From G942493215 sp942493215 (lineage in GTDB: Bacteria; Bacillota_I; Bacilli_A; RF39; UBA660): DNA of 64,000 bases. Below, in pieces: positions 17,278 through 26,371 of this stretch. The notes beneath the pieces are model-generated. The model searched no databases and was not told where the DNA came from. It worked only from the letters and a program-made list of their open reading frames with translations. The translations under genes were made by a program, and so were the position numbers. How positions within the stretch are numbered: the stretch's first letter is position 1; each line of letters begins with the position of its first letter. The stretch is taken from NCBI GenBank assembly GCA_942493215.1, contig OW818670.1:806001-870000 (forward strand). Reading direction: 5' to 3'.

Positions 17278-19542
17278 TTATAGTTCAGTCCAGTAGGCAA
17301 TGGCATCCATTCTCCCTCTTGAACCACTTCCAACGGTTGTTGTCCATGATGACTTATTAGCCTTTTTCCACCAAAAGTTTGTTGAACCACCGCCATCATT
17401 ACTAACGGCAATATTACATTTTAAATCTTTCATTTTATTAGCTAAAAAATCTTCTGTTTTACTAGTATTAGTTATAAGGTAAATAAAATTATTGTTATTA
17501 ACCTGACATAAAGCATTACGAGTAGAAACAGAATTACTACCTTTTTCAAATAACTGACCATATTTTTTAGGATTATTTTTATCAGTTAAAATCTGACCGT
17601 CATCCATCATAATATGTAAGGCAACAGCTGTATTACGGGCTTGACCACTAATGGCCGGAGCATAAGTATCAATACGAGCTTGTGGATTTGAAAAATTATA
17701 TTTATCACCTAAAACAATCATTTTATTATCTTTAGTTACTGTATAGGTTAAAACTCTTTTACCATTAGAATTTGTATCATTACGATAAGTAACACCTTCA
17801 CGAATAACTAATCCACCCGATGTATATTTTTTGAATGGGCAATCGGAATCACGGCAGAAGTAATAACTGCTATAATAAACCGAAGGATCAGAGTTAACTG
17901 CAATAGCTACCTTATTTTTAACCCCATTTTTATTTAAAGCACGATTGAATAAATTCTCTATAGTATCATAAGTATTTTTATGCATAGAAGCATCATACAT
18001 ATGAAATTGTAAATAAGGGTTTTCGGCCCAAAATTGAACAATATAATAACCATCTTTTTTTATTAACCATACTTTTAAGGAATCACTTATAGCGCTATCA
18101 GTAAATGATGAAGGGACAATTGGATCAAACTTCTGTGCCACTTCATTTGATGAACCTCTTCCTTTACAGGTTATATAACCGGTATTACCGGCTTTATCCA
18201 TAATTCTTACAGGTACATCATTCTTATTGGAGCTTACTTTATAAGTATAACTTTCTGAATAACTAGTATAATTATTATTAACTAAATAACTATATCCTGA
18301 CACCCCACTTTTACTATCATTGGCATAAACATAGACATTACCATTATCACTCATATAACAAACACCATTCGGTGCTTCACTATCAATTAAATCAACAAAA
18401 ATATCTTTACTAACGGCATTACCAGTATTACTATAAACAGTAAACGTATATTTGCCATTATTAATAACATTATAAGTAAAATTAGTTGCAAAAGACTTAT
18501 TGTAGTTAGGTAGAGTAGTGTAGTAATAATTATCACCAGTTATAGTAGCATTAACTGTAAGATTCTTACTAGTATATTGGTCACCACTTAATGTTAATTG
18601 AACATCAATAACATTAACTTTTCTAGTTACGGTTGTTGTTAAACCATTATCACTAGTAACCGAATAAACAATATCATATGAGCCAACCGTATTAAGATCA
18701 GTATTATCCGTAACAATTACTTTATCAGTTATATCATTGCCACTCGCATCTTTTGCTTTAAAGCCAAGTTCATTATAATCGCCACCTCTTAAGGTGTTTG
18801 ACTCATTGCCGCCTACTAACGTTATGGTTGGTTTATTTTGATTAGGTACATTATTATTATTTAATGACTCATTAACAATAACCATTCTTTTAGCAGTATA
18901 TTGTTTATCATTAACACTGACAACATATTCAACATAATATATACCTTCAACGGCTTTAACTCCATTATTAACGGTGACATTGGCACTATCATCAAGTAAT
19001 TCATAACCAATATCACTATATACATCCGTAGAAGATATATAGATGGGATTAGCTCCCTTAATAGATATATATTTTAAAGCATCTTTATTATTGTTGATAA
19101 CTTTTTGAACATTATCACTCGTATTATTACCACAATTATAATAATATTGATAGTTATAGTTATCATCATTTTTAGTAACTAAAACACCACCTGCATTATT
19201 ACAATTAGTATTAGAATTATAATCCACTTCATTAAAACTTAAGAATTTAGATTCACCATTATTGATAGAAATATTATTCTTTTTAAGATAAGATAACGCT
19301 TTATCTGATAAATTGCTTTCAAGATTCGATAGTTTTCCTCCATTATTAGTCGTTTTAACACCGATAAAGATAATTAAAGAAGCGCCCACAAAGATTAAGA
19401 AATACATCGCATATTTTCTTAAACCATAATCATCGATAACCGATAAAGAAAGACCATTAGGGCTAATATTATTGATAATATTTTCGATGGTTACTTTAAA
19501 ATTGTTCATTTTTTCTTTAAGATAGTTGATAATATTATTCAT
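17278..19542 (-). CDS. Ig-repeat surface protein with phosphodiester-glycosidase domain, paralogue 3
   Basis: 754 residues, start at 19542 with AGGAGGAATAT upstream. Near-twin of copy 2 through the stalk and Ig-like region, down to shared silent positions. It diverges in the first 60 residues and the C-terminal domain (SNDGGGSTNFWW, DAIAYWTEL). The gap to copy 4 is only 38 bp with no terminator or promoter seen, so copies 4 and 3 are probably one transcript ending at 17243-17270. Role as for copy 1: outward-facing, membrane-anchored putative phosphodiester glycosidase. Confidence 0.8.
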   Translation of the reverse strand: MNNIINYLKEKMNNFKVTIENIINNISPNGLSLSVIDDYGLRKYAMYFLIFVGASLIIFIGVKTTNNGGKLSNLESNLSDKALSYLKKNNISINNGESKFLSFNEVDYNSNTNCNNAGGVLVTKNDDNYNYQYYYNCGNNTSDNVQKVINNNKDALKYISIKGANPIYISSTDVYSDIGYELLDDSANVTVNNGVKAVEGIYYVEYVVSVNDKQYTAKRMVIVNESLNNNNVPNQNKPTITLVGGNESNTLRGGDYNELGFKAKDASGNDITDKVIVTDNTDLNTVGSYDIVYSVTSDNGLTTTVTRKVNVIDVQLTLSGDQYTSKNLTVNATITGDNYYYTTLPNYNKSFATNFTYNVINNGKYTFTVYSNTGNAVSKDIFVDLIDSEAPNGVCYMSDNGNVYVYANDSKSGVSGYSYLVNNNYTSYSESYTYKVSSNKNDVPVRIMDKAGNTGYITCKGRGSSNEVAQKFDPIVPSSFTDSAISDSLKVWLIKKDGYYIVQFWAENPYLQFHMYDASMHKNTYDTIENLFNRALNKNGVKNKVAIAVNSDPSVYYSSYYFCRDSDCPFKKYTSGGLVIREGVTYRNDTNSNGKRVLTYTVTKDNKMIVLGDKYNFSNPQARIDTYAPAISGQARNTAVALHIMMDDGQILTDKNNPKKYGQLFEKGSNSVSTRNALCQVNNNNFIYLITNTSKTEDFLANKMKDLKCNIAVSNDGGGSTNFWWKKANKSSWTTTVGSGSRGRMDAIAYWTEL

Positions 19543-19580
19543 ATATTCCTCCTGCTATATCTTTTATTTTAAAATATAAA

Positions 19581-21806
19581 TTATAGTTCTGTCCAGTATA
19601 AGATACTCCAAGCACCACTACGACCGCCACCTTTTATTTTGTGAGTCCAATCATTAGATGGTTTATTTTTTAAATAGAAGGTAGTAGATCCACCACCATC
19701 AATAATATATCCTTCTATACAACCTAATTTTTCTAATATTTCGCCTACTTTTTTAGGCATATAACTTTTTGTTAAGGTAATATATACATAATTATTGGCA
19801 TTTATTTGGCACATTCCCTGACCTTCAGCAGAATAGTATGATGAACCATCCGAACGATTATTCCTAGCCACATTAACACCATTTTTTACAGCTCTTCTAG
19901 CTGCAGATAGAGTATTTAGGACACCACCATTAATAACACTGTTATAAATTCGTGTTCTTTTTTCAACACTTTGAGAGGGACTGTCGGGGTAATAGTTTAA
20001 AACATTTTTATTATCGATAGCATATAAATTGCCTCGTTCTTTTTTACTGGTCGTATCATTTCTTAATATTTTTCCGTCTTGAATAATTAGTCCATCATTT
20101 TTATATTTACCCCAAGCGTCACTTGATTTTCCTCCATACCAAGTACCAACACAATCATTCCAAGCAACCGCTATTTTATTTTTATCAATAGCATTTTTAA
20201 CAGCTTTATTCATAATATCACCAAAAGAATCATCATGTTTACCATAATCCGAAGCTGTATACAAGTGAACTTGTTTATATGGCTCTTTAGCCCATATTCT
20301 TGTCATATAGTGATCGCCTTCATCAACTACCCACACTTTTAATGTGTCCGATATAGCACTATATTTAAATTTTTTAGGAATAATGGGATCAAGTGGGGCA
20401 GCTGAAGCAGCCACACCACAATTTATATAACTTATATTACCAGCACTATCTTTTACTCTAACGACAACAGGATTACTAGTGTAATTAGTTTTATAGGATG
20501 ATGATACTAAATAATTGGTATAGGTACCACTTATCAAATAACTATAACCAGATATACCACTTATACTGTCATTAACTTTAGTTGTTATAAGTCCATAACT
20601 GTCCATAAAGCAGGTTCCAATTGGAGCATCATTATCAAAATTAGAAATGGTTATTTTTTTAGAAACGGAATTGCCTGTTTTACTATGAACGGTAAAAATA
20701 TAAGTACCTTTGTTATGGACTTTATAAGTAAAATCTTTAGTAAAGTTATTACTATAATTAGGCAGGGCAGTGTAATAATAGTCATTATCAATAACACTAA
20801 CATTAACGGTAATATCTTTATTAGTATATTGATCATCACTGGTAGTAATTATAATATCTATAACATTAATATTTCTAATAATGGTTGTTGATTGATAATC
20901 GGAATCAATAACTGTATATTTTATTTCATATGAACCAACTGTATTAGTATCGACATTACTACTAACAGTAACACTATCAGTTAAATTATTACCATTACTG
21001 TCTTTAGCTATATATCCTAATTCTTCATAGGCAGTACCACGAAGAATATTTCTTACTGTACCATCATTTAATTTGATGGTGGGTTTATTTTTATTAGTAT
21101 AATAAATATCTTCATTTACTTCATCAGTAACAACAACAATTCTTTTAGCTGTATACTGCGTATCATTAACTTTTACATTATATTCAACATAATATACGCC
21201 TTTTTCTTGAATAACATTGCTGTTTACTGTGACAGTAGCGTTCTTATCAATTAAATCATATCCCGGATCATTATAAAGTTCATTAGCTGGTATATAAATA
21301 TTATTATTACCTTTAATACTAATATAGTTGTTAATCTTATCATTATCTTTAATTACTTGTTTGACAGTATCACTATTATGATTTTTACAGTTGTAATAAA
21401 ATTCATATTCATAATTGTTCTTGTTCTTTTTAACTAGAATACCCCCAGTATTCTCACACTGGGTATTTTTATTAAACGTGTATTTTAAATCATTAAAACT
21501 TAAAAATTTAGATTCCCCATCATTTATATTAATGTTATTATTTTTAATATAATTAACAGCCTTGTTTTCTATTTGTATCTCAATTTCATCAAAGCTGATG
21601 CTTTTAGTACTAAAAACACTTGTAAAAATAACAGTAACAACAATAATAGCAATAATAGCTAAACCACCAAATAAATATTTAAACAAAGAAGAACTATCAC
21701 CAACAAATTTATTTTCAAGAGTGGTACTAATATTTTCGCGTATATTTAAAAAAGCATTATAGAGATTGTTTATTATCTTTTTAAAGTAATTAAAAACACT
21801 ATTCAT
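19581..21806 (-). CDS. Ig-repeat surface protein with phosphodiester-glycosidase domain, paralogue 4
   Basis: 741 residues; the most diverged N-terminus of the family, with the membrane helix at about residues 45-67 (YLFGGLAIIAIIVVTVIF). The stalk, two DUF5011-like Ig domains and later beta domains align with the other copies. The catalytic domain carries GYIIDGGGSTTFY and ends SILYWTEL, closest to copy 1. ATAGGAGATTTT precedes the start and TGATATAAT lies at 21840-21848. First gene of a probable two-gene transcript with copy 3. Confidence 0.8.
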   Translation of the reverse strand: MNSVFNYFKKIINNLYNAFLNIRENISTTLENKFVGDSSSLFKYLFGGLAIIAIIVVTVIFTSVFSTKSISFDEIEIQIENKAVNYIKNNNININDGESKFLSFNDLKYTFNKNTQCENTGGILVKKNKNNYEYEFYYNCKNHNSDTVKQVIKDNDKINNYISIKGNNNIYIPANELYNDPGYDLIDKNATVTVNSNVIQEKGVYYVEYNVKVNDTQYTAKRIVVVTDEVNEDIYYTNKNKPTIKLNDGTVRNILRGTAYEELGYIAKDSNGNNLTDSVTVSSNVDTNTVGSYEIKYTVIDSDYQSTTIIRNINVIDIIITTSDDQYTNKDITVNVSVIDNDYYYTALPNYSNNFTKDFTYKVHNKGTYIFTVHSKTGNSVSKKITISNFDNDAPIGTCFMDSYGLITTKVNDSISGISGYSYLISGTYTNYLVSSSYKTNYTSNPVVVRVKDSAGNISYINCGVAASAAPLDPIIPKKFKYSAISDTLKVWVVDEGDHYMTRIWAKEPYKQVHLYTASDYGKHDDSFGDIMNKAVKNAIDKNKIAVAWNDCVGTWYGGKSSDAWGKYKNDGLIIQDGKILRNDTTSKKERGNLYAIDNKNVLNYYPDSPSQSVEKRTRIYNSVINGGVLNTLSAARRAVKNGVNVARNNRSDGSSYYSAEGQGMCQINANNYVYITLTKSYMPKKVGEILEKLGCIEGYIIDGGGSTTFYLKNKPSNDWTHKIKGGGRSGAWSILYWTEL

Positions 21807-21892
21807 AAAATCTCCTATAAATATTATTTTACTTTATTAATTATATCATTTATTAATTATTAAATAAATAATATTTTATATGTTTACATTAT

Positions 21893-21912
21893 AAAAACAG
21901 GGAATATCCCTG
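21893..21912 (-). terminator. Intrinsic terminator of the SASP gene
   Basis: CAGGGA, TAT, TCCCTG followed by five T on the minus strand, just downstream of the SASP stop. Confidence 0.85.
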
Positions 21913-21930
21913 CTTGTATGCTTAATCTAA

Positions 21931-22098
21931 TTATTGATAAGTTCGATTCGCTATTTCAATAGCTTTTGAGACCATATTACCACAGTTTTTAGAAGAAACA
22001 TCTCCCCAACCGTAGTCTTTGACAGTGTTATAGACACCTAATTCTTTGGCAATTTCATATTTTAAGTTTTCATTCATTAGACTATTTCTGGTACTCAT
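21931..22098 (-). CDS. Alpha/beta-type small acid-soluble spore protein
   Basis: A 55-residue protein, MSTRNSLMNENLKYEIAKEL onward. LKYEIAKELGV matches the first conserved SASP helix and includes the E-IA GPR cleavage site. A shortened YGWGDVSSKNCGNMVSKAIEIA stands in for the second conserved block (YGGxLTSRxxGxxGGxMVKxMIE-like). SASPs coat spore DNA and are later digested by GPR, encoded at 241-1260. Odd points: a Cys and a Trp in normally Cys-free, Gly-rich positions, and a short loop. AAAGGAATG precedes the start. Confidence 0.8.
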   Translation of the reverse strand: MSTRNSLMNENLKYEIAKELGVYNTVKDYGWGDVSSKNCGNMVSKAIEIANRTYQ

Positions 22099-22241
22099 AT
22101 CCAACATTCCTTTCTGTTATAAGCATACATTATTATTTTTTACGATCATTCTTAAGATATACAAATTTTTCTATTATTAAGATAAGTGTTATAACGAATT
22201 ATTACTAAGCTAAATAAACTATATTATGAAGGAGTGATTAT

Positions 22242-22328
22242 ATGCCAGAAGGTGTTAAAAATAACAATGGTTACTATGCTATTGTTTTAGTATTATTTGT
22301 TTTAATAGCCATCTTATTTATAAGATAA
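22242..22328 (+). CDS. YjcZ-like 28-residue sporulation micropeptide
   Basis: MPEGVKNNNGYYAIVLVLFV followed by LIAILFIR: a short polar N-terminus with a Tyr pair and a single hydrophobic helix ending in Arg. This matches the YjcZ family of tiny sporulation membrane proteins. GAAGGAGTGATTAT is a strong ribosome site. It lies between the divergent SASP gene and a strong terminator. Family assignment rests on size, composition and the N-G-Y-Y-A-hydrophobic pattern. Confidence 0.6.
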   Translation: MPEGVKNNNGYYAIVLVLFVLIAILFIR

Positions 22329-22353
22329 AAAAGGAGAGTTTTCTCTCCTTTTT
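22328..22353. terminator. Bidirectional intrinsic terminator
   Basis: AAAAAGGAGAG, TTTT loop, CTCTCCTTTTT: a perfect 11-bp stem with A and T flanks, between convergent genes. Confidence 0.9.
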
Positions 22354-23722
22354 ATATATGCATACCATCAGCTTCTTTTTGATTATTAAGAAATTCTCTA
22401 GATGAATCACGTATTCTATCCCATAAGGCTCTTTTTTCATCCGAAGATGTTAAACTCTCATAAAGAACATTATTTTTAAATCCACTTACTATTAAAAGAG
22501 TTGTTAAGGCCATTTGGGTTGTTTCCCAATCATAAGGCACTTTCGATTTTAAAGCAATCATCATATGCATAACACTATCCGAATCAGCATCTTTTAAATC
22601 ATCAGGGATTTGACTACTAGCATATGCTTCTTTTTCTTTTAAAGAAGTTAAACGTTCTTCTCTTTTATCCCATACTTTGGATAATAATTTTCTATGTAAT
22701 GAAGCATCTATTTTTAATGGTAATTGTTGATACTTATCAGGATCTTTAATACTTAAACACCATCTGATTTTATCAATATTGTCGAACTCACAACCAATAC
22801 TTATAAAGTATTCTAACTCACTTCTTATAGCTACTAATAATTTAGATAAAGCATCTATAGCTTGTCTACGTTCAATATCATAGCTGTTTAAACTAGCTTG
22901 AGCTCTTTTTTTATCATTATCAGGAAAGTAATTATGCCTAAATTGAGTGTATTTTACGTCTATTTGTGAACGAGCATAATTCATTTTATTAAGTTGTAAA
23001 CGATATTCATCTAATAGCTTCACAAAGTTGCTTACTCTTGTAGGACAACTAATATCTCTAGTTTTTTTTATATCATTTTGACTGTCTTTTAATTCCCGCA
23101 AATATTCATAATGATCTGTTCTTCCATTTAGAACTTCTAGGGCTAAAAGAATATTAGCTTCATTGATAATTAGTCCATCTTTTTTATCTTCAACAAAATA
23201 AGATTGATGTGTTTGAATATATGCATCACTACTAATCATATCACGAATTAATCGATCAACATTACCATCAATAACATATTTATATTTATCAAGAATATAA
23301 GAGATAAGAGCGGAAGGATTACTTTTTAAACTTTCCATTATACTAATATCAGTTCTTATTTTATCCATTTGTTTTTTTAAACGTTCTGAATAGGGAGTAT
23401 CTTGATTATTGTTTCTAGCCATTACATTATTTAGTTCTAATTCGGCATTTTTTAAAGCATTAGTTAAAGTCGTTAATCTTTCTGCAACATAATTGTCTAT
23501 CTCACTATATTGTTGAGTAGCATAATGTTTGATAAGTTGAACGGCTTCTAAAATCAACAATTTATCTAAAACATCTTTTAAATCATTAGCTTTTTTTAAG
23601 TCTTCAGGACTAATATGAACAACCTTATTTTGAGCAGCAATATGTTTAGCTTCTTGAAATTCCTGAAACCAATCAAGCAATACTTGTAATGATTCAGTAT
23701 ATATTTTATTGTTTATCGCCAT
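22352..23722 (-). CDS. Unknown 456-residue helical protein
   Basis: The start at 23722 (MAINNKIYTESLQ) has GGAGGTAATCAAA in front; the longer frame begins in the preceding small gene. No signal peptide or membrane helix. The protein is almost wholly helical, with long amphipathic stretches in the first half (residues about 40-140) that could form coiled coil. I recognise no family. It forms a transcription unit with the 35-residue ORF upstream (17-bp overlap) and probably with the membrane protein at 23906. The three may work together, but nothing in the sequence shows how. Confidence 0.8.
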   Translation of the reverse strand: MAINNKIYTESLQVLLDWFQEFQEAKHIAAQNKVVHISPEDLKKANDLKDVLDKLLILEAVQLIKHYATQQYSEIDNYVAERLTTLTNALKNAELELNNVMARNNNQDTPYSERLKKQMDKIRTDISIMESLKSNPSALISYILDKYKYVIDGNVDRLIRDMISSDAYIQTHQSYFVEDKKDGLIINEANILLALEVLNGRTDHYEYLRELKDSQNDIKKTRDISCPTRVSNFVKLLDEYRLQLNKMNYARSQIDVKYTQFRHNYFPDNDKKRAQASLNSYDIERRQAIDALSKLLVAIRSELEYFISIGCEFDNIDKIRWCLSIKDPDKYQQLPLKIDASLHRKLLSKVWDKREERLTSLKEKEAYASSQIPDDLKDADSDSVMHMMIALKSKVPYDWETTQMALTTLLIVSGFKNNVLYESLTSSDEKRALWDRIRDSSREFLNNQKEADGMHI

Positions 23723-23813
23723 TTTGATTACCTCCATTAGCATTTTCTATTTCCATATTAATTCTATCTAAAAGCTCTTCAATTTGTGCGAGAGTTAATG
23801 TTTCTGCTTTCAT
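23706..23813 (-). CDS. 35-residue ORF coupled to the following gene
   Basis: MKAETLTLAQIEELLDRINM followed by EIENANGGNQNGDKQ. GGAGATGAATGT precedes the ATG, and the stop overlaps the next start by 17 bp, with the downstream ribosome site inside it. A single acidic helix is expected. Probably a real small protein or a translational-coupling peptide. Confidence 0.6.
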   Translation of the reverse strand: MKAETLTLAQIEELLDRINMEIENANGGNQNGDKQ

Positions 23814-23905
23814 ACATTCATCTCCTATACTAAAAAAATTATATCACAATATCTATTGTTTTTCTATAATAACTTATTTATGGCAATAAAAAGGGGTTAG
23901 AAGTA

Positions 23906-24640
23906 TTATCTAGCCTCTGGTCTTTTGCCACGTCTTCTTGTTTTGTCTTTACTGATATCAGCCGATTTTTCCGGTTCAGGATCAGCTGCCACAACGGGAG
24001 ATGTTATATCTTCGATTGCTGGTGCTGCGGTAGCACCACCATTAGCAATCTCACGAATTAAATCAGTATATTCAGTATCTTTAATTTCTGGGGTAGGATC
24101 TATTTCCACTAACTCTTGTTTTTCACTAGGTTTTAATTTTGCTAAAAAACCTTTAATAATTGATAGTATGTTTTCCTGATAATCGCTTCTTTCGCCTTCA
24201 ATGATTGGTGCTTCTTCGTCAATGATATTGATTTCAGCAAATGTATCAGAGACTTCTTTTATAAGTGCCTGTCTTTTTCTACTAAATAGTATATACTTAT
24301 TATGGTTTTTTAATTCATTATGCATTAGTCTTTGATTATGAATATTTCTTCCTAAAATTGTTGATTCACAAGAAACTACTATTACACCCGATATTATTAA
24401 AGGAATAAGTGATGCACTAATAGCTGATAGTAAAACAATAAGAATTGATATAACAGCAAGTCCTTTAGCATTAAAGTTAGATAGGAAGGGTTTAATTCTT
24501 CTATCATAATGTTTAAATGTTTTCATATTTTCTTTTAATTGTTCAGCATCATCAGTAAAATATCCTCTAGTAACTGATGCCACAAAATTCTTAAAAAATT
24601 CATTCTTTTCTTGTTCCGTATTTCCTTTTATTATACTCAT
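23906..24640 (-). CDS. Unknown membrane protein with Pro/acidic tail
   Basis: 244 residues: a soluble N-terminal 57 residues, a pair of membrane helices at about 58-93 (GLAVISILIVLLSAISASLIPLIISGVIVV), then a long cytoplasmic part ending in a Pro/Ala/Glu-rich linker and a basic KTRRRGKRPEAR tail that could bind nucleic acid or phospholipid. AAGGAGCTTTAAT precedes ATG 24640. No family recognised. Probably expressed with the two genes at 22352-23813. Confidence 0.75.
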   Translation of the reverse strand: MSIIKGNTEQEKNEFFKNFVASVTRGYFTDDAEQLKENMKTFKHYDRRIKPFLSNFNAKGLAVISILIVLLSAISASLIPLIISGVIVVSCESTILGRNIHNQRLMHNELKNHNKYILFSRKRQALIKEVSDTFAEINIIDEEAPIIEGERSDYQENILSIIKGFLAKLKPSEKQELVEIDPTPEIKDTEYTDLIREIANGGATAAPAIEDITSPVVAADPEPEKSADISKDKTRRRGKRPEAR

Positions 24641-24718
24641 ATTAAAGCTCCTTTATATGAAAAAATATGATAACAGAAAAACATCTGTTTGTCAAATTAA
24701 AAATCCTCTGCTTTTTGT

Positions 24719-24747
24719 TTGTAAAATAAGCGTATATATGTTAAAAT
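24719..24747 (+). promoter_or_regulatory. Promoter of yqeG-yqeH
   Basis: TTGTAA (24719-24724), a 17-bp spacer ending in TG, TAAAAT (24742-24747). Confidence 0.6.
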
Positions 24748-24782
24748 TGTTATAGTGTATGTTTTGAAGTGGAGGACTAAAT

Positions 24783-25304
24783 ATGGAAAATTATGTTGCG
24801 GATATCTATCAGAAAAGTATTTATGTAATTGATTATCAAAAACTAATCAATCGCGGTATTAAATGCCTACTATTAGATTTAGATAATACACTTGTACCAC
24901 CAAGTTTTCATCATCCGACTAAAAAGGTAAAAGAATTTATTGAAGAACTAAAGAGTCAGGGGTTTAAATTAATAATATTTTCGAATGCTAGTTATCAAAG
25001 AGTAAAGAACTTTAAAGAAGAATTAGGTATTGATGCATGCTACTGGGTAAGAAAACCTCGCTCTAAAAAGTTTTTAAAAGCAATGGAAAAATATCGCTAT
25101 GATGTTAGTGAAGTAGCAATTATTGGTGATCAAATTTTAACCGATGTTTTGGGTGGAAATAATGTTGGTATTACAACTATCTTAGTTAATCGGATTAGCC
25201 CAAAAGAAAAGTGGATGACGAAGATTAATCGTTTTCGTGAGAAAAGAATCTTAGTTAAATTAAGAGACGCTAACTTATTTATTAAAGGAAAGTATTATGA
25301 CTAA
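24783..25304 (+). CDS. yqeG: YqeG-family HAD IIIA phosphatase
   Basis: 173 residues with LLLDLDNTLVPP (motif I, D32 and D34), a Ser/Asn motif IIFSNAS, and VAIIGDQILTDVLGGN (motif IV), the signature of the YqeG family. It precedes yqeH and overlaps it by 8 bp, as in Bacillus. The substrate is not established; phosphatidylglycerophosphate phosphatase activity is known for some relatives. GAGGACTAAAT precedes ATG 24783. Confidence 0.9.
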   Translation: MENYVADIYQKSIYVIDYQKLINRGIKCLLLDLDNTLVPPSFHHPTKKVKEFIEELKSQGFKLIIFSNASYQRVKNFKEELGIDACYWVRKPRSKKFLKAMEKYRYDVSEVAIIGDQILTDVLGGNNVGITTILVNRISPKEKWMTKINRFREKRILVKLRDANLFIKGKYYD

Positions 25305-26286
25305 GAAATGTTTAGGTTGTGGTGTAAATTTACAAGACATAGACATTAATGATTTAGGTTATACTAAAGATATTAATCAGGATTTATGTGAAAGATGTTT
25401 TAAAATTAAAAATTATAATGATTATCAAATGGTTGATAAACAAAATACAGACTTTATTCCGATTCTAGAAACTATTAATAAGACTAATGATCTAGTAGTA
25501 TTAGTAATTGATATTTTAAATATTCCAGATAATTTTGATTTAATAAACAAATATTTACATAATGATATTATTTTGGTTTTTTCAAAACGTGATATTATGC
25601 CTAAAGACATTTATGAAGAACATCTGCTTAATATTGCCGACACTTTAGAAATAAATTATGTTGATAAACTACTTATTAGTAGTAATAAAAATTATCATTT
25701 TGATGAATTATTTACGATGATTAATCAGTATAAAAAAACATCTAATGTTTATGTAGTAGGGTATACTAATGCGGGCAAATCAACCTTAATTAATAAGATT
25801 ATTTATAATTATAGTACATTAAATTTAGAGCTAACAACAAGTATTTTACCATCTACGACATTAGATATGTTAGATATCAATATTAGTGATGATTTAACGA
25901 TTATTGATACTCCTGGTTTAATTGTTGAGGGTAGTGTGTGGGATATATTAGACAATAAAATGTTAAAGAAGATATCATCTTTAAAAACTATCAATCCTAA
26001 AGTTTATCAGGTAAAAAGTAATCAAACTTTTAGAATTGAAAATTTTATTGTAATCAATTGTGATCATAATAATATCGTTTTTTATTTACCTAACACTTTA
26101 AAAATAGAGCGTTTTTATCAAAAAATAAATACTCGTGAATTACAAGAGAATGTATTTAAAGTTAAAGCCTCGACGGATATTGTCATAACTGGTTTAGGTT
26201 TCATTAAAGTATTAAAAGCAGGCGTTATTTGTGTTTATCTTCCTAAAGAAATAAAGGCTTATATTCGTCCGTCAATTATAAATTAG
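25297..26286 (+). CDS. yqeH: Ribosome biogenesis GTPase YqeH
   Basis: A circularly permuted GTPase needed for 30S assembly. An N-terminal zinc site (C5, C8, C31, C34) is followed by G4 as FSKRD, then G1 as GYTNAGKST, then G3 as DTPG: the permuted order typical of the YqeH/YlqF group. The C-terminal domain binds RNA or protein in relatives. 329 residues is slightly short. AAAGGAAAGTATT precedes the start, inside yqeG. The operon ends at a terminator overlapping the stop. Confidence 0.95.
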   Translation: MTKKCLGCGVNLQDIDINDLGYTKDINQDLCERCFKIKNYNDYQMVDKQNTDFIPILETINKTNDLVVLVIDILNIPDNFDLINKYLHNDIILVFSKRDIMPKDIYEEHLLNIADTLEINYVDKLLISSNKNYHFDELFTMINQYKKTSNVYVVGYTNAGKSTLINKIIYNYSTLNLELTTSILPSTTLDMLDINISDDLTIIDTPGLIVEGSVWDILDNKMLKKISSLKTINPKVYQVKSNQTFRIENFIVINCDHNNIVFYLPNTLKIERFYQKINTRELQENVFKVKASTDIVITGLGFIKVLKAGVICVYLPKEIKAYIRPSIIN

Positions 26287-26305
26287 GTTTTACCCTAATT
26301 TTTTT
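26281..26305 (+). terminator. Intrinsic terminator of yqeGH
   Basis: AATTAGG, a 6-nt loop, CCTAATT and a T-run. The stem starts in the last sense codon. Confidence 0.8.
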
Positions 26306-26335
26306 ATTTTAACAATAGAATTATTATATAAAAAA

Positions 26336-26344
26336 TGTTATAAT
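26336..26344 (+). promoter_or_regulatory. Extended -10 promoter of the HerA-like gene
   Basis: TGTTATAAT, identical to the nfo element, 27 bp before ATG 26372. Confidence 0.55.
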
Positions 26345-26371
26345 TGTAATAATAGTGTAGGAGGCCAGAAT

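Larger units (their letters stand above)
12608..21806 (-). repeat. Tandem array of four surface-protein paralogues
   Basis: Four genes of about 2.2 kb in the same orientation share one architecture. Copies 2 and 3 are near-identical over roughly 1.2 kb in the middle, while 1 and 4 share more in the glycosidase domain. This mosaic pattern suggests duplication followed by recombination or gene conversion. Long near-identical stretches could also cause assembly collapse or phase-like recombination. Confidence 0.85.

Noticed and set aside
20651..20891. Open frames on both strands inside surface paralogue 4
   Set aside because: Shadows of the repetitive, low-complexity coding sequence; no ribosome sites.
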